Of a DNA stretch of 64,000 nt, positions 35,635 through 43,929 are shown piece by piece. Position 1 is the first letter of the stretch; each line of letters starts with the position of its first letter. Source of the DNA: Streptomyces chromofuscus. Its GTDB lineage: Bacteria; Actinomycetota; Actinomycetes; Streptomycetales; Streptomycetaceae. Under the pieces are notes generated by a model. That model worked only from the letters and a program-made list of their open reading frames with translations. It was not told the origin of the DNA and searched no databases. The position numbers and the translations under genes were made by a program. The stretch spans positions 1,860,001 to 1,924,000 of the forward strand of contig NZ_CP063374.1 in assembly GCF_015160875.1 (NCBI RefSeq), read 5' to 3'.

Positions 35635-37115
35635 CGTCCGTGCCCCGGCTGGTGATCGCCGCGCCCGCCTCGGGGAGCGGCAAGACCACCGTCGCCACGG
35701 GGCTGATGGCCGCGCTCGCCGCGCGGGGGCTCGCCGTGTCGGCGCACAAGGTCGGGCCGGACTACATCGACCCCGGCTACCACGCGCTCGCGACCGGGCG
35801 GGTGGGCCGCAACCTCGACGCGTACCTGTGCGGCCCGGAGCTGATCGGGCCGCTGTTCGCGCACGGGGCGCGCGGGTGCGACGTCGCTGTCGTCGAGGGG
35901 GTGATGGGGCTGTACGACGGGGCCGCGGGGCAGGGCGAACTGGCGTCCACCGCGCAGGTGGCGAAGGTGCTGCGGGCGCCGGTGGTGCTGGTGGTCGACG
36001 CGTCGTCGCAGTCCCGCTCGGTGGCGGCGCTGGTGCACGGGTTCGTGTCGTGGGACCCGGAGGTGCGGGTCGGGGGCGTGATCCTGAACAAGGTCGCGTC
36101 GGACCGGCACGAGGAGCTGTTGCGGGAGGCGCTGGAGTCGGTCGGGGTGCCGGTGCTGGGGGTGCTGCGGCGGGCGCCGCAGGTGGACACTCCCTCGCGG
36201 CATCTGGGGCTCGTGCCGGTCGCGGAGCGGCGGGGTGCGGCGGTGGAGGCCGTCGCAGCGATGGCCTCGCAGGTGCGTGAAGGGTGCGATGTGGAAGGGC
36301 TGCTGGGGCTGGCGCGTACTGCGGGGGCGTTGTCATGTGCGGCCTGGGACGCGGGCGAGGCCTTGGTTTCCTCGCCCCCGCCGCCCCTGCCCGTTCCCGT
36401 CCCCGGGCGCACCGCCCCTTCGCATCCACCGGAGGGCTCTGCCCCCTGGACCCCCGATCGGCCTGAACGGGCTCGTCCTCGCACGCCGGACGGGCTGATG
36501 GGTGCCGGGGCGCGTGTGAGGGTCGCCGTTGCCGGTGGGGCCGCGTTCACCTTTTCCTACGCCGAGCATGCCGAGTTGCTCGCCGCTGCCGGGGCCGAGG
36601 TCGTCGTGTTCGATCCGCTGCGGGACGAAGAGCTGCCCGAGGGCACGGACGGGCTGGTCGTCGGGGGTGGGTTCCCCGAGGTGTACGCCGGGGAGTTGTC
36701 GGCCAACGAGCCGCTGCGCAAGGCCGTTGCCGCCCTAGCGGAGACCGGCGCGCCCGTCGCCGCCGAATGTGCGGGACTACTGTATCTGTGCCGGGAGCTG
36801 GACGGGCGGCCGATGTGCGGCGTGCTGGACGCGGTCGCGCGGATGTCGGAGCGGCTGACCCTCGGATACCGGGACGCCGTGACCGTGAGCGACAGTGTGC
36901 TCGCCGGCGTGGGGACGCGGATGCGGGGCCACGAGTTCCACCGGACGGTCGTCGAGCCGGGTGCCGGGGCGGCACCGGCGTGGGGGGTGCGTGCGCCCCG
37001 GCCGCGCGTCGAGGGTTTCGTACAGCGCGGTGTGCACGCGAGTTATCTGCACACGCACTGGGCGTCCGCGCCCGGTGTCGCCCGTCGGTTCGTGGAGAGG
37101 TGCCGGACGTCATGA
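35631..37115 (+). CDS. cobB: Cobyrinate/hydrogenobyrinate a,c-diamide synthase CobB/CbiA
   Basis: A 494-residue enzyme amidating carboxylates a and c. The synthetase domain starts with the P-loop APASGSGKTTVATGL (about 10-25) and contains KVGPDYIDPGYH. The amidotransferase domain (from about residue 297) contains the nucleophilic Cys in AAECAGLLYLCRELDG and HEFHRT. Between them a Pro/Ser-rich linker (about 247-290) is encoded by a DNA stretch that resembles an interspersed Streptomyces repeat (see the repeat entry). GTG at 35631 overlaps the cobO stop; the stop overlaps cobI. Confidence 0.94.
   Translation: MTSVPRLVIAAPASGSGKTTVATGLMAALAARGLAVSAHKVGPDYIDPGYHALATGRVGRNLDAYLCGPELIGPLFAHGARGCDVAVVEGVMGLYDGAAGQGELASTAQVAKVLRAPVVLVVDASSQSRSVAALVHGFVSWDPEVRVGGVILNKVASDRHEELLREALESVGVPVLGVLRRAPQVDTPSRHLGLVPVAERRGAAVEAVAAMASQVREGCDVEGLLGLARTAGALSCAAWDAGEALVSSPPPPLPVPVPGRTAPSHPPEGSAPWTPDRPERARPRTPDGLMGAGARVRVAVAGGAAFTFSYAEHAELLAAAGAEVVVFDPLRDEELPEGTDGLVVGGGFPEVYAGELSANEPLRKAVAALAETGAPVAAECAGLLYLCRELDGRPMCGVLDAVARMSERLTLGYRDAVTVSDSVLAGVGTRMRGHEFHRTVVEPGAGAAPAWGVRAPRPRVEGFVQRGVHASYLHTHWASAPGVARRFVERCRTS
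36371..36498. repeat. Interspersed Streptomyces repeat-like element inside cobB linker
   Basis: The stretch beginning CTCGCCCCCGCCGCCCC, with GGGCTCTGCCCCCTGGACCC in the middle and GGCCTGAACGGGCTCGTCCT then CGCCGGACGGGCTGA at the end, matches from memory a short palindromic repeat common between Streptomyces genes. Here it lies inside an ORF and reads through as the disordered linker of CobB. The identification as that repeat needs a genome search. Confidence 0.55.
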
Positions 37116-37861
37116 GCAGCAGGCTGATCGGGGTGGGGGTCGGGCCGGGCGATCCGGAACTGGTGACCGTGAAGGGCGTCAACGCCCTGCGCGCCGCCGA
37201 CGTCGTCGTCGTGCCGGTGATGGCCGCGGCCGACGGGACGGACGGCGGGGAGCGGGGACGCGCCGAGGCGACCGTGCTGCACTACGTGCCCGGGGAGAAG
37301 GTCGTCCGGGTCGTGTTCGCGCTGAACGAGCGGAGCGACCGGGCCCGCCGGGAGGCGGCGTGGGACGCGGCGGGCGAGCGGGTCGCCGGGCTGCTGCGAC
37401 GGCACGCCTCCGTCGCCTTCGCCACCATCGGCGACCCGAACGTGTACTCCACGTTCACCTATCTCGCCCAGACCGTCGGCGAGCTGGTCCCGGGCACCGT
37501 CGTCGAGACCGTGCCCGGCATCACCGCCATGCAGGACCTCGCCGCCCGGTCGGGTGCCGTGCTGACGGAGGGGACCGAGCCGCTGACGCTGGTGCCGGTG
37601 ACCGCCGGGACCACGGTGCTGAAGGAGGCGCTGAACGGGCCCGGGACCGTCGTCGCCTACAAGTTCGGGCGGCAGGCCGCCGAGGTCGCCGAGGCGCTGC
37701 GGGACAGCGGGCGGCTGGAGGGCGCCGTGTGGGGCTCGGCGCTCGGGCTGCCGGAGCAGTCCGTCCAGCCCGCCGGTGAACTCGACGGGGCGCCGCTGCC
37801 GTACCTGTCCACGCTCATCGCGCCCCCGCGGCGCGACGGCGGGCGGGGCGGCAAGCTGTGA
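37112..37861 (+). CDS. cobI: Precorrin-2 C20-methyltransferase CobI
   Basis: A 249-residue SAM-dependent tetrapyrrole methylase. The family fold shows GVGVGPGDPELVTVKGVNAL at the start, the GDPNVYSTF motif in the middle, and VETVPGITAMQ. These are typical of CobI/CbiL (precorrin-2 C20). ATG at 37112 overlaps the cobB stop (ATGA). It is the last gene of the first plus-strand block; a convergent ZIP gene follows 11 bases on. Confidence 0.93.
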   Translation: MSSRLIGVGVGPGDPELVTVKGVNALRAADVVVVPVMAAADGTDGGERGRAEATVLHYVPGEKVVRVVFALNERSDRARREAAWDAAGERVAGLLRRHASVAFATIGDPNVYSTFTYLAQTVGELVPGTVVETVPGITAMQDLAARSGAVLTEGTEPLTLVPVTAGTTVLKEALNGPGTVVAYKFGRQAAEVAEALRDSGRLEGAVWGSALGLPEQSVQPAGELDGAPLPYLSTLIAPPRRDGGRGGKL

Positions 37862-37872
37862 GGACCGGCGGA

Positions 37873-38598
37873 TCACTCGGCGACGCCCACCACCAGCCAG
37901 ACGAACGCCGCTCCTGCGAGGGTGCACAGCAGCGTCGGGCCGGCGGGGTGCCGGTGGTGGGCCTCGGGGAGGATCTCGGCGGCGGCCAGGTAGAGCAGTG
38001 CTCCGCCGAAGAGGCCGAGGTAGGCGCCGAGCGCCTGTTCCGGGACGGTGACCAACAGGGTGGAGGCGGCGCCCACGACGGGAGCCGCCGCGTCGCCGAA
38101 CAGCATGGCGAGTGCGCGGCGGCGGTCGTTGCCGTACAGGGTCGTGATCGTGAAGGTGTTGAAGCCGTCCGCGAAGTCGTGGGCGACGACGGCCAGCGCG
38201 ACCGCCAGGCCCATGCCGTCGCCGATCTGGAAGGCCGCGCCGATCGCCACCCCGTCCATGACGCTGTGCACGACCATCGCGGCGGCGGCCGTCAGGCCCA
38301 CCTGGGGCGTGCGCCGGTGGTCGTCGGCGCCGTGCGCCGCGCGCCGCGCGCCGAGCAGGCGTTCCACCCCGTGGGCCAGCAGGAAGCCGACCACGAACAG
38401 GAGCAGCGCGGCCGGGACTCCGTGCACCTCGGTGCCGGCCGCCGCGAGCGCCTCCGGCAGCAGGTCGAGGCCGACCACGCCCAGCATCAGGCCGCCGGCC
38501 AGGCCCAGCACGAGGTGACGGCGGTCCGTCACGCGCTGTGCCGTCCAGCCACCCGCCAGCGTCATCAGGAACGCGCCCAGCGCGACGAAGACCGCCAT
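37873..38598 (-). CDS. ZIP family metal transporter, divergent within the cobalamin locus
   Basis: A 241-residue membrane protein with about eight helices. The ZIP signatures are HSVMDGVAIGAAF (helix IV) and AHDFADGFNTFT (helix V; the His and Asp/Glu residues form the metal site), with EILPEAHH at the C-terminal side. ZIP proteins import divalent metal ions. It is read against the cob genes and separates cobI from cobM; its position suggests metal supply (Co, Zn or Ni) for cobalamin synthesis, but that is inference. Confidence 0.9.
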   Translation of the reverse strand: MAVFVALGAFLMTLAGGWTAQRVTDRRHLVLGLAGGLMLGVVGLDLLPEALAAAGTEVHGVPAALLLFVVGFLLAHGVERLLGARRAAHGADDHRRTPQVGLTAAAAMVVHSVMDGVAIGAAFQIGDGMGLAVALAVVAHDFADGFNTFTITTLYGNDRRRALAMLFGDAAAPVVGAASTLLVTVPEQALGAYLGLFGGALLYLAAAEILPEAHHRHPAGPTLLCTLAGAAFVWLVVGVAE

Positions 38599-38643
38599 GT
38601 GCCCTTGCTATCCGATCAGCCCGCGGTCGCGCACATCCGGCCG

Positions 38644-38689
38644 CACGCGCGTTGACAGCCGTACGCCACGCACGTTGACATCCCGTACG
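38644..38689. promoter_or_regulatory. Imperfect direct repeat with TTGACA in the ZIP/cobM divergent promoter
   Basis: Two copies of CACGCRCGTTGACAKCCCGTACG-like sequence (38644-38665 and 38667-38689) lie back to back; each contains TTGACA and GTACG. They fall in the 106-base gap between the divergent ZIP and cobM starts and could be a promoter plus operator. TTGACA is -35-like but neither copy has a clear -10 at the right distance. Confidence 0.4.
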
Positions 38690-38704
38690 AGAGGACCCGA
38701 ACCC

Positions 38705-39523
38705 ATGGCCGAAGCCCTCACCGGCAAGGTGACCTTCGTCGGTGCCGGCCCCGGCGCCGCCGATCTGCTGACGTTCCGCGCCGCGCGAGCCATCGCCGAG
38801 GCCGACGTCGTGATCTGGGCCGCGAGCCTGGTCCAGGCGGAGGTCCTCGAACACGCCCGTGAGGGCGCCGAGATCCTCGACTCGGCGACGATGTCGCTGG
38901 AGGACGTCGTCGCCGTGTACGAGCGGGCCCGCGCCGAGGGCCTGAGGGTCGCCCGCATCCACTCCGGCGACCCGGCCCTGTGGGGCGGGACGCAGGAGCA
39001 GCTCGACCGGTGTGACGAGATCGGGATCGCGACGGAGGTCGTGCCCGGTGTCTCCTCGTTCTCGGCGGTCGCCGCGCTCGCCCGGCGGGAGCTGACGATT
39101 CCTGAGGTGGCCCAGTCCGTGGTGCTCACCCGGCTCGGCGGCGGCAAGACGCCGATGCCGCCCGGTGAGGAGGTGCGCGAGTTCGCCCGGCACGGCACGA
39201 CCATGGCGGTCTTCCTGTCGGCGGCCCGCAGCGGGCAGTTGGTGCGGGAGCTGCTGGAGGGCGGCTATCCCACGACCACACCGGTCGTCGTCGCCCACCA
39301 GGCGACCTGGCCGGAGGAGCTCGTCGTGAAGTGCACCGTCGGAACGCTGGAGGAGACGGTGAAGGAGCACAAGCTCTGGAAGCACACCCTCTTCCTGGTC
39401 GGCCCGGCCCTCGACGCCCACGGCACCCGCTCGCACCTCTACCACCCGGGTCACTTCCACGGCTACCGCAGGGCCGACCCCGAGGCCCGCCGGGCCCTGC
39501 GCGAGCGCGGTGCGAGCACGTGA
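38705..39523 (+). CDS. cobM: Precorrin-4 C11-methyltransferase CobM
   Basis: A 272-residue tetrapyrrole methylase. It begins TGKVTFVGAGPGAADLLTFRAA, contains the CobM/CbiF-typical WAASLVQAEVLEHA, the SGDPALWGGTQEQLDRC segment and YPTTTPVVVAHQATWPEE, all characteristic of precorrin-4 C11 methylation. ATG at 38705 opens a second plus-strand block; GAGAGGA precedes it. The stop overlaps the cobL GTG. Confidence 0.94.
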   Translation: MAEALTGKVTFVGAGPGAADLLTFRAARAIAEADVVIWAASLVQAEVLEHAREGAEILDSATMSLEDVVAVYERARAEGLRVARIHSGDPALWGGTQEQLDRCDEIGIATEVVPGVSSFSAVAALARRELTIPEVAQSVVLTRLGGGKTPMPPGEEVREFARHGTTMAVFLSAARSGQLVRELLEGGYPTTTPVVVAHQATWPEELVVKCTVGTLEETVKEHKLWKHTLFLVGPALDAHGTRSHLYHPGHFHGYRRADPEARRALRERGAST

Positions 39524-40755
39524 TCACGGTCGTCGGTGCGGGGACGGGGGCGCCGCTGCCGGACGACGTGGCCGCCGGCGCGGAACTCGTCGTCGGCGGG
39601 CGGCGCCATCTGGAGGCGGTGCGGGTGCCCGAGACGGCCGAGCGGCTCGTACTCGGGCCGCTGGCGCCCGCCCTGGACACCATCGGGGAGTACGTCGCGA
39701 AGGACCGGCCGGTCGTGGTGCTGGCGTCGGGCGATCCCGGGTTCTTCGGGATCGTGCGGGCGCTCGCCGAGCGGTTCGGGCCGCAGCGGCTCCGGGTCCG
39801 CGCGGGTGTGTCGTCCGTGGCCGCCGCGTTCGCGCGCGTCGGGCTGCCCTGGGACGACGCGGTGGTCGTCAGCGCGCACGGGCGTGCGCTGCGGACAGCG
39901 GTGAACGTGTGCCGGGCGCACCCGAAGGTCGCCGTGCTGACCGGGCCCGGCGCCGGTCCGGCGGAGCTGGGGGCGGCGCTGCGGCACAGCGCGCGCGTTC
40001 TCGTGGTCGCCTCCGCGCTGGGCGACCCGGCGCGGGAGCGGGTGGAGCGGGTGACGCCCGCGGAGGCCGCGGTCCGGGACTGGGGCTCGGCGGTGAGTGT
40101 CGTGCTGTGCCTCGACGAGCGGCGGGCCCTCGGCGCCGTGCGGACCGTCGCGGGCCCTGCCGGGGTGCCCGCCGGATGGGCGCTCGACGAGGCCGAGTTC
40201 ACGCACCGGGACTCGATGATCACCAAGTTCGAGGTCCGGGCGCTGGCCCTGGCCCGGCTCGGGCCGCGACCGGGGGATCTGGTGTGGGACGTCGGGGCGG
40301 GCTCCGGCTCGGTGGCCGTCGAGTGCGCGCGGCTGGGCGCCGCCGTCGTCGCCGTGGAGAAGGCGGCGGACGGCGTGGAGCGCGTCCGCGCCAACGCCGG
40401 TGCGCACGGCGTCGACGTGCGGGTGGTGCACGGTGCGGCGCCGTCCGCGCTGGCCGGGCTGGACGATCCCGACGCGGTGTTCGTCGGGGGCGGGGGGCGT
40501 GACCTGCCCGCCGTCGTCACCGCGTGCGCGCGGCGGGCGCGGCGGACGGTGGTCGTCGCCCTGGCCGCGCTGGACCGGGTGCCGGGGGTGCGCGAGGCCC
40601 TCACCGGGGCCGGGTTCACGTGCGACGGCGTGCTGTTGCAGTCGTCGCGGCTCGCGCCGCTGCCGGGCGAGGTGAGCCGGCTGGCGGCCACCAACCCAGT
40701 TTTCCTGCTGTGGGGCGTCCGGCCTCCGGCACGTACCGAAGGAGGTGCTCAGTGA
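39520..40755 (+). CDS. cobL: Precorrin-6Y C5,15-methyltransferase (decarboxylating) CobL
   Basis: A 411-residue bifunctional protein (CbiE plus CbiT). The N-terminal methylase domain (about 1-200) has VVGAGTGAPL and ASGDPGFFGIVRALAERFG. The C-terminal CbiT domain (about 225-400) has a Rossmann-type SAM site VWDVGAGSGSVAVECARLG after ITKFEVRALALARL. It methylates C5 and C15 and decarboxylates the acetate at C12. GTG at 39520 overlaps the cobM stop; near its end GGAGGTG serves as the Shine-Dalgarno for the next gene. Confidence 0.94.
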   Translation: MITVVGAGTGAPLPDDVAAGAELVVGGRRHLEAVRVPETAERLVLGPLAPALDTIGEYVAKDRPVVVLASGDPGFFGIVRALAERFGPQRLRVRAGVSSVAAAFARVGLPWDDAVVVSAHGRALRTAVNVCRAHPKVAVLTGPGAGPAELGAALRHSARVLVVASALGDPARERVERVTPAEAAVRDWGSAVSVVLCLDERRALGAVRTVAGPAGVPAGWALDEAEFTHRDSMITKFEVRALALARLGPRPGDLVWDVGAGSGSVAVECARLGAAVVAVEKAADGVERVRANAGAHGVDVRVVHGAAPSALAGLDDPDAVFVGGGGRDLPAVVTACARRARRTVVVALAALDRVPGVREALTGAGFTCDGVLLQSSRLAPLPGEVSRLAATNPVFLLWGVRPPARTEGGAQ

Positions 40756-42428
40756 TCGGCCTCATCTCCGCCACGGCGGCGGGAGCGGCGGCGCGGGACC
40801 GGCTGGCCGCGGCGTGGCCGGACCGGACGCGGGTGTACGAGGGTGCGGTGGCGGACGCCGTGCGGGCCGCGTTCGCCGAGTGCGAGCAGCTCGTGTGCTT
40901 CCTGGCCACGGGAGCCGTGGTGCGGCTGGTCGCTCCGCTGCTGGGCGACAAGGCGTCCGACCCCGGCGTGGTGTGCGTCGACGAGGGCGGCCGGTTCGCG
41001 GTGTCCCTGGTGGGCGGGCACGGCGGCGGCGCCAACGAACTCGCCCGTGAGGTGGGCGCGTTGCTGGGCGCCGAGCCGGTGGTGACCACGGCGACGGACT
41101 CCGTCGGGCTGGCGGGCCTGGACACGCTGGGCCTGCCGGTGGAGGGCGACGTGGCCGCGGTGTCCCGGGCGCTGCTGGACGGCGAACCGGTCGCGCTGCG
41201 GGCCGAGTCGGCGTGGCCGCTGCCCGCGCTGCCGGTCGCGGCGGACGGCTCGTACACCGTCCGCGTCACCGACCGGGCCGTGGAGCCCGCGGCGCGCGAG
41301 GTCGTCCTGCGTCCGCCGACGCTCGTCGTCGGAGTCGGCGCGTCCAGGGGCGCCCCCGCCGACGAGGTGCTCGCGCTGATCGAGGGCGCCCTGCGGGAGG
41401 CGGGCCTGTCGGCGCGCAACATCGCCCACCTCGCCACCGTCGACGCCAAGGCCGGGGAGGCCGGGATCGTGGCCGCCGCCGAACGCCTCGGCGTCCCGCT
41501 GGTGACCCACCCCTCCGAGCGGCTGGCGGCCGTGGAGGTCCCCAACCCCTCCGACGCCCCCCTCGCCGCCGTCGGCACCCCGTCCGTCGCGGAGGCGTCG
41601 GCACTCGTCGGCGGTGGCGAACTCCTCGTGCCCAAACGGAAGTCCGCCATGGCGACCTGTGCCGTCGTACGGCGGCCCGCGCGCGGCCGGCTCGCGGTCG
41701 TCGGACTGGGGCCCGGGGCCCGCGATCTGCTCACCCCGCGTGCCGAGGCGGAGTTGCGCCGCGCGTCCGTGCTGGTCGGACTCGACCAGTACGTCGACCA
41801 GATCCGCGATCTGCTGCGCCCCGGCACCCGGGTGTTGGAGTCCGGGCTGGGGGCCGAGGAGGAACGGGCCCGCACCGCGGTCGAGGAGGCGCGCAAGGGC
41901 CGTGCGGTCGCGCTGATCGGCAGTGGCGACGCGGGCGTCTACGCGATGGCCTCACCGGCGCTGGCGGAGGCGGGCGACGACATCGACGTCGTGGGCGTGC
42001 CCGGAGTCACCGCCGCGCTCGCGGCCGGCGCGATCCTCGGGGCGCCGCTCGGGCACGACCACGTGTCGATCAGCCTGTCCGACCTGCACACGCCGTGGGA
42101 GGTCATCGAACGGCGGGTGCGGGCCGCCGCCGAGGCGGACATCGTCGTGACGTTCTACAACCCGCGCAGCCGGGGCCGTGACTGGCAGCTGCCCAAGGCG
42201 CTGGCGGTCCTCGCCGGGCACCGCGCGCCGACGACGCCCGTCGGCGTCGTGCGCAACGCGTCCCGGCCGGACGAGTCCAGCCGGCTGACGACCCTGGCCG
42301 AACTCGACCCGGCGACGGTCGACATGATGACGGTCGTGACCGTGGGCAACACGGCCACCCGCGCGATCGCGGGGCGCATGGTGACGCCGCGCGGCTACCG
42401 CTGGCAGGAGCAGGAGGAGGCCCGGTGA
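40752..42428 (+). CDS. cobJ: CbiG-CobJ fusion: cobalt-precorrin-5A hydrolase / precorrin-3B C17-methyltransferase
   Basis: A 558-residue fusion. The N-terminal part (about 1-315) is CbiG-like: CFLATGAVVRLVAPLLGDKA, VSLVGGHGGGANELAREVG and the C-terminal CbiG segment IAHLATVDAKAGEAGI. The C-terminal part (about 320-555) is a CobJ/CbiH methylase: VVGLGPGARDLLTPRAEAEL, GSGDAGVYAMAS, SISLSDLHTPWEVIERR, VTFYNPRSRGR. CbiG opens the lactone in the anaerobic route, so its presence beside CobN-type enzymes is notable. GTG at 40752 overlaps the cobL stop; Shine-Dalgarno GGAGG lies six bases upstream. Confidence 0.93.
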   Translation: MIGLISATAAGAAARDRLAAAWPDRTRVYEGAVADAVRAAFAECEQLVCFLATGAVVRLVAPLLGDKASDPGVVCVDEGGRFAVSLVGGHGGGANELAREVGALLGAEPVVTTATDSVGLAGLDTLGLPVEGDVAAVSRALLDGEPVALRAESAWPLPALPVAADGSYTVRVTDRAVEPAAREVVLRPPTLVVGVGASRGAPADEVLALIEGALREAGLSARNIAHLATVDAKAGEAGIVAAAERLGVPLVTHPSERLAAVEVPNPSDAPLAAVGTPSVAEASALVGGGELLVPKRKSAMATCAVVRRPARGRLAVVGLGPGARDLLTPRAEAELRRASVLVGLDQYVDQIRDLLRPGTRVLESGLGAEEERARTAVEEARKGRAVALIGSGDAGVYAMASPALAEAGDDIDVVGVPGVTAALAAGAILGAPLGHDHVSISLSDLHTPWEVIERRVRAAAEADIVVTFYNPRSRGRDWQLPKALAVLAGHRAPTTPVGVVRNASRPDESSRLTTLAELDPATVDMMTVVTVGNTATRAIAGRMVTPRGYRWQEQEEAR

Positions 42429-43012
42429 ACCGTGTGGTGCATCCCATCGAGCAGGAGTCCTTCCGGCGGCTGCGCGCCCGCCTGGACACCTCCCGCTTCC
42501 CGGCGCTGACCCGGGCCGTGGTCGAGCGGGTGATCCACTCCGCGGCCGACCTCGACTACGCGAGCGACCTGGTCCTGCGTGAGCAGGACCTGGAACCGGC
42601 CCACCGGGCGCTGCACTCCGGCACGCCCGTCGTCGTGGACGTCGAGATGGTCGCCGCCGGCATCACCCGCCGCGACACGGTCTGCCGGCTGAGGGACGCC
42701 CGGCCCGGGCCGGGTCTGACGCGTTCGGCGCACGCCGTGCGGCTGGCGTACGAGGACGTCGGTCCCGGCGCGATCTGGGTGATCGGCTGTGCCCCGACCG
42801 CGCTGGAGGAGCTGCTGACCCTGGACGCCGACCCCGCGCTGGTGATCGGGCTGCCCGTCGGTTTCGTCGGTGCGGCCGAGTCCAAGGCGGCCCTGCGGGA
42901 GAGCGGACTGCCCGCCGTGAGCAACGTGTCCGAGAAGGGCGGTTCGGCGGTCGCCGCGGCCGCGCTCAACGCCCTGCTGTACCACCCCACTTCGTACGAG
43001 GAGAACCCGTGA
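42425..43012 (+). CDS. cobH: Precorrin-8X methylmutase CobH/CbiC
   Basis: A 195-residue enzyme that moves the methyl group from C11 to C12. The conserved catalytic His is in ERVIHSAADLDYAS (about residue 42); VVDVEMVAAGI and GCAPTALEELL, then LVIGLPVGFVGAAESKAAL are further family landmarks. Start is a GTG overlapping the CbiG-CobJ stop; the stop overlaps the cbiX GTG. Length is slightly below the usual 205-210. Confidence 0.95.
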   Translation: MNRVVHPIEQESFRRLRARLDTSRFPALTRAVVERVIHSAADLDYASDLVLREQDLEPAHRALHSGTPVVVDVEMVAAGITRRDTVCRLRDARPGPGLTRSAHAVRLAYEDVGPGAIWVIGCAPTALEELLTLDADPALVIGLPVGFVGAAESKAALRESGLPAVSNVSEKGGSAVAAAALNALLYHPTSYEENP

Positions 43013-43929
43013 CCACCCCGCCGCCCGCCCTGCTCATCGCCGGCCACGGCACCCGGGACGACGCCGGAGCCGAGGCGTTCCGCGCCTTCGTACGGGAGCT
43101 GGGGCGCCGCCACCCCGACCTGCCCGTCGCGGGCGGCTTCATCGAGTTGTCCCCGCCGCCGCTGGGCGAGGCCGTCGCCGAGCTGGTCGAGCGGGGCGTG
43201 CGCCGCTTCGCCGCCGTGCCGCTGATGCTGGTGTCCGCCGGACACGCCAAGGGCGACATCCCGGCCGCGCTGGCCCGCGAGAAGGAACGGCACCCCGGGA
43301 TCTCGTACGCCTACGGCCGTCCGCTGGGCCCGCACCCGGCGCTGTTGTCCGTGCTGGAGCGGCGGCTGGACGAGGCGCTCGGCACCGGGGGGCGCACGCC
43401 CGGGGACCGTTCCGACGTGACCGTGCTGCTGGTCGGGCGCGGCTCCACCGACCCCGACGCCAACGCCGAGGTGCACAAGGCCGCCCGGCTGCTGTGGGAG
43501 GGGCGCGGGTTCGCCGGGGTGGAGACGGCGTTCGTGTCGCTGGCGGCGCCGGACGTGCCGAGCGGGCTGGACCGCTGTGTGCGGCTGGGCGCGCGGCGGA
43601 TCGTCGTGCTGCCCTACTTCCTGTTCACCGGCATCCTGCCGGACCGGGTGCGGATGCAGACCGAGGGCTGGGCGGCCGCTCACCCCGAGGTCGAGGTGCG
43701 TTCGGCGGAGGTCATCGGCCCGGAGCCGGAACTGCTCGATCTGGTGATGGAGCGGTACGAGGAGGCGGTGCGGGGCGATCTGCGGATGAACTGCGACTCG
43801 TGCGTGTACCGCGTCGCGCTGCCCGGCTTCGAGGACAAGGTGGGCCTGCCGCAGCAGCCGCACCACCACCCCGACGACGACGGCCACCACCACGGGCACC
43901 ACCACGGCGCGCACACCCATGCCCACTGA
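43009..43929 (+). CDS. cbiX: CbiX-type sirohydrochlorin chelatase/ferrochelatase-like protein with C-terminal Cys and His-rich tail
   Basis: A 306-residue class II chelatase with two CbiX-like domains. The first keeps the metal/catalytic His residues (LIAGHGTRDDAG and VSAGHAKGDIP). The second half aligns but the equivalents read VGRGSTDPDANAE and FTGILPDRVR, so its active-site His residues are lost. After about residue 260 come MNCDSCVYR (a CxxC) and a tail HHHPDDDGHHHGHHHGAH, likely a metal-holding segment. It probably chelates Co2+ into sirohydrochlorin. GTG start; its end overlaps the next gene by 11 bases. Confidence 0.9.
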   Translation: MTTPPPALLIAGHGTRDDAGAEAFRAFVRELGRRHPDLPVAGGFIELSPPPLGEAVAELVERGVRRFAAVPLMLVSAGHAKGDIPAALAREKERHPGISYAYGRPLGPHPALLSVLERRLDEALGTGGRTPGDRSDVTVLLVGRGSTDPDANAEVHKAARLLWEGRGFAGVETAFVSLAAPDVPSGLDRCVRLGARRIVVLPYFLFTGILPDRVRMQTEGWAAAHPEVEVRSAEVIGPEPELLDLVMERYEEAVRGDLRMNCDSCVYRVALPGFEDKVGLPQQPHHHPDDDGHHHGHHHGAHTHAH

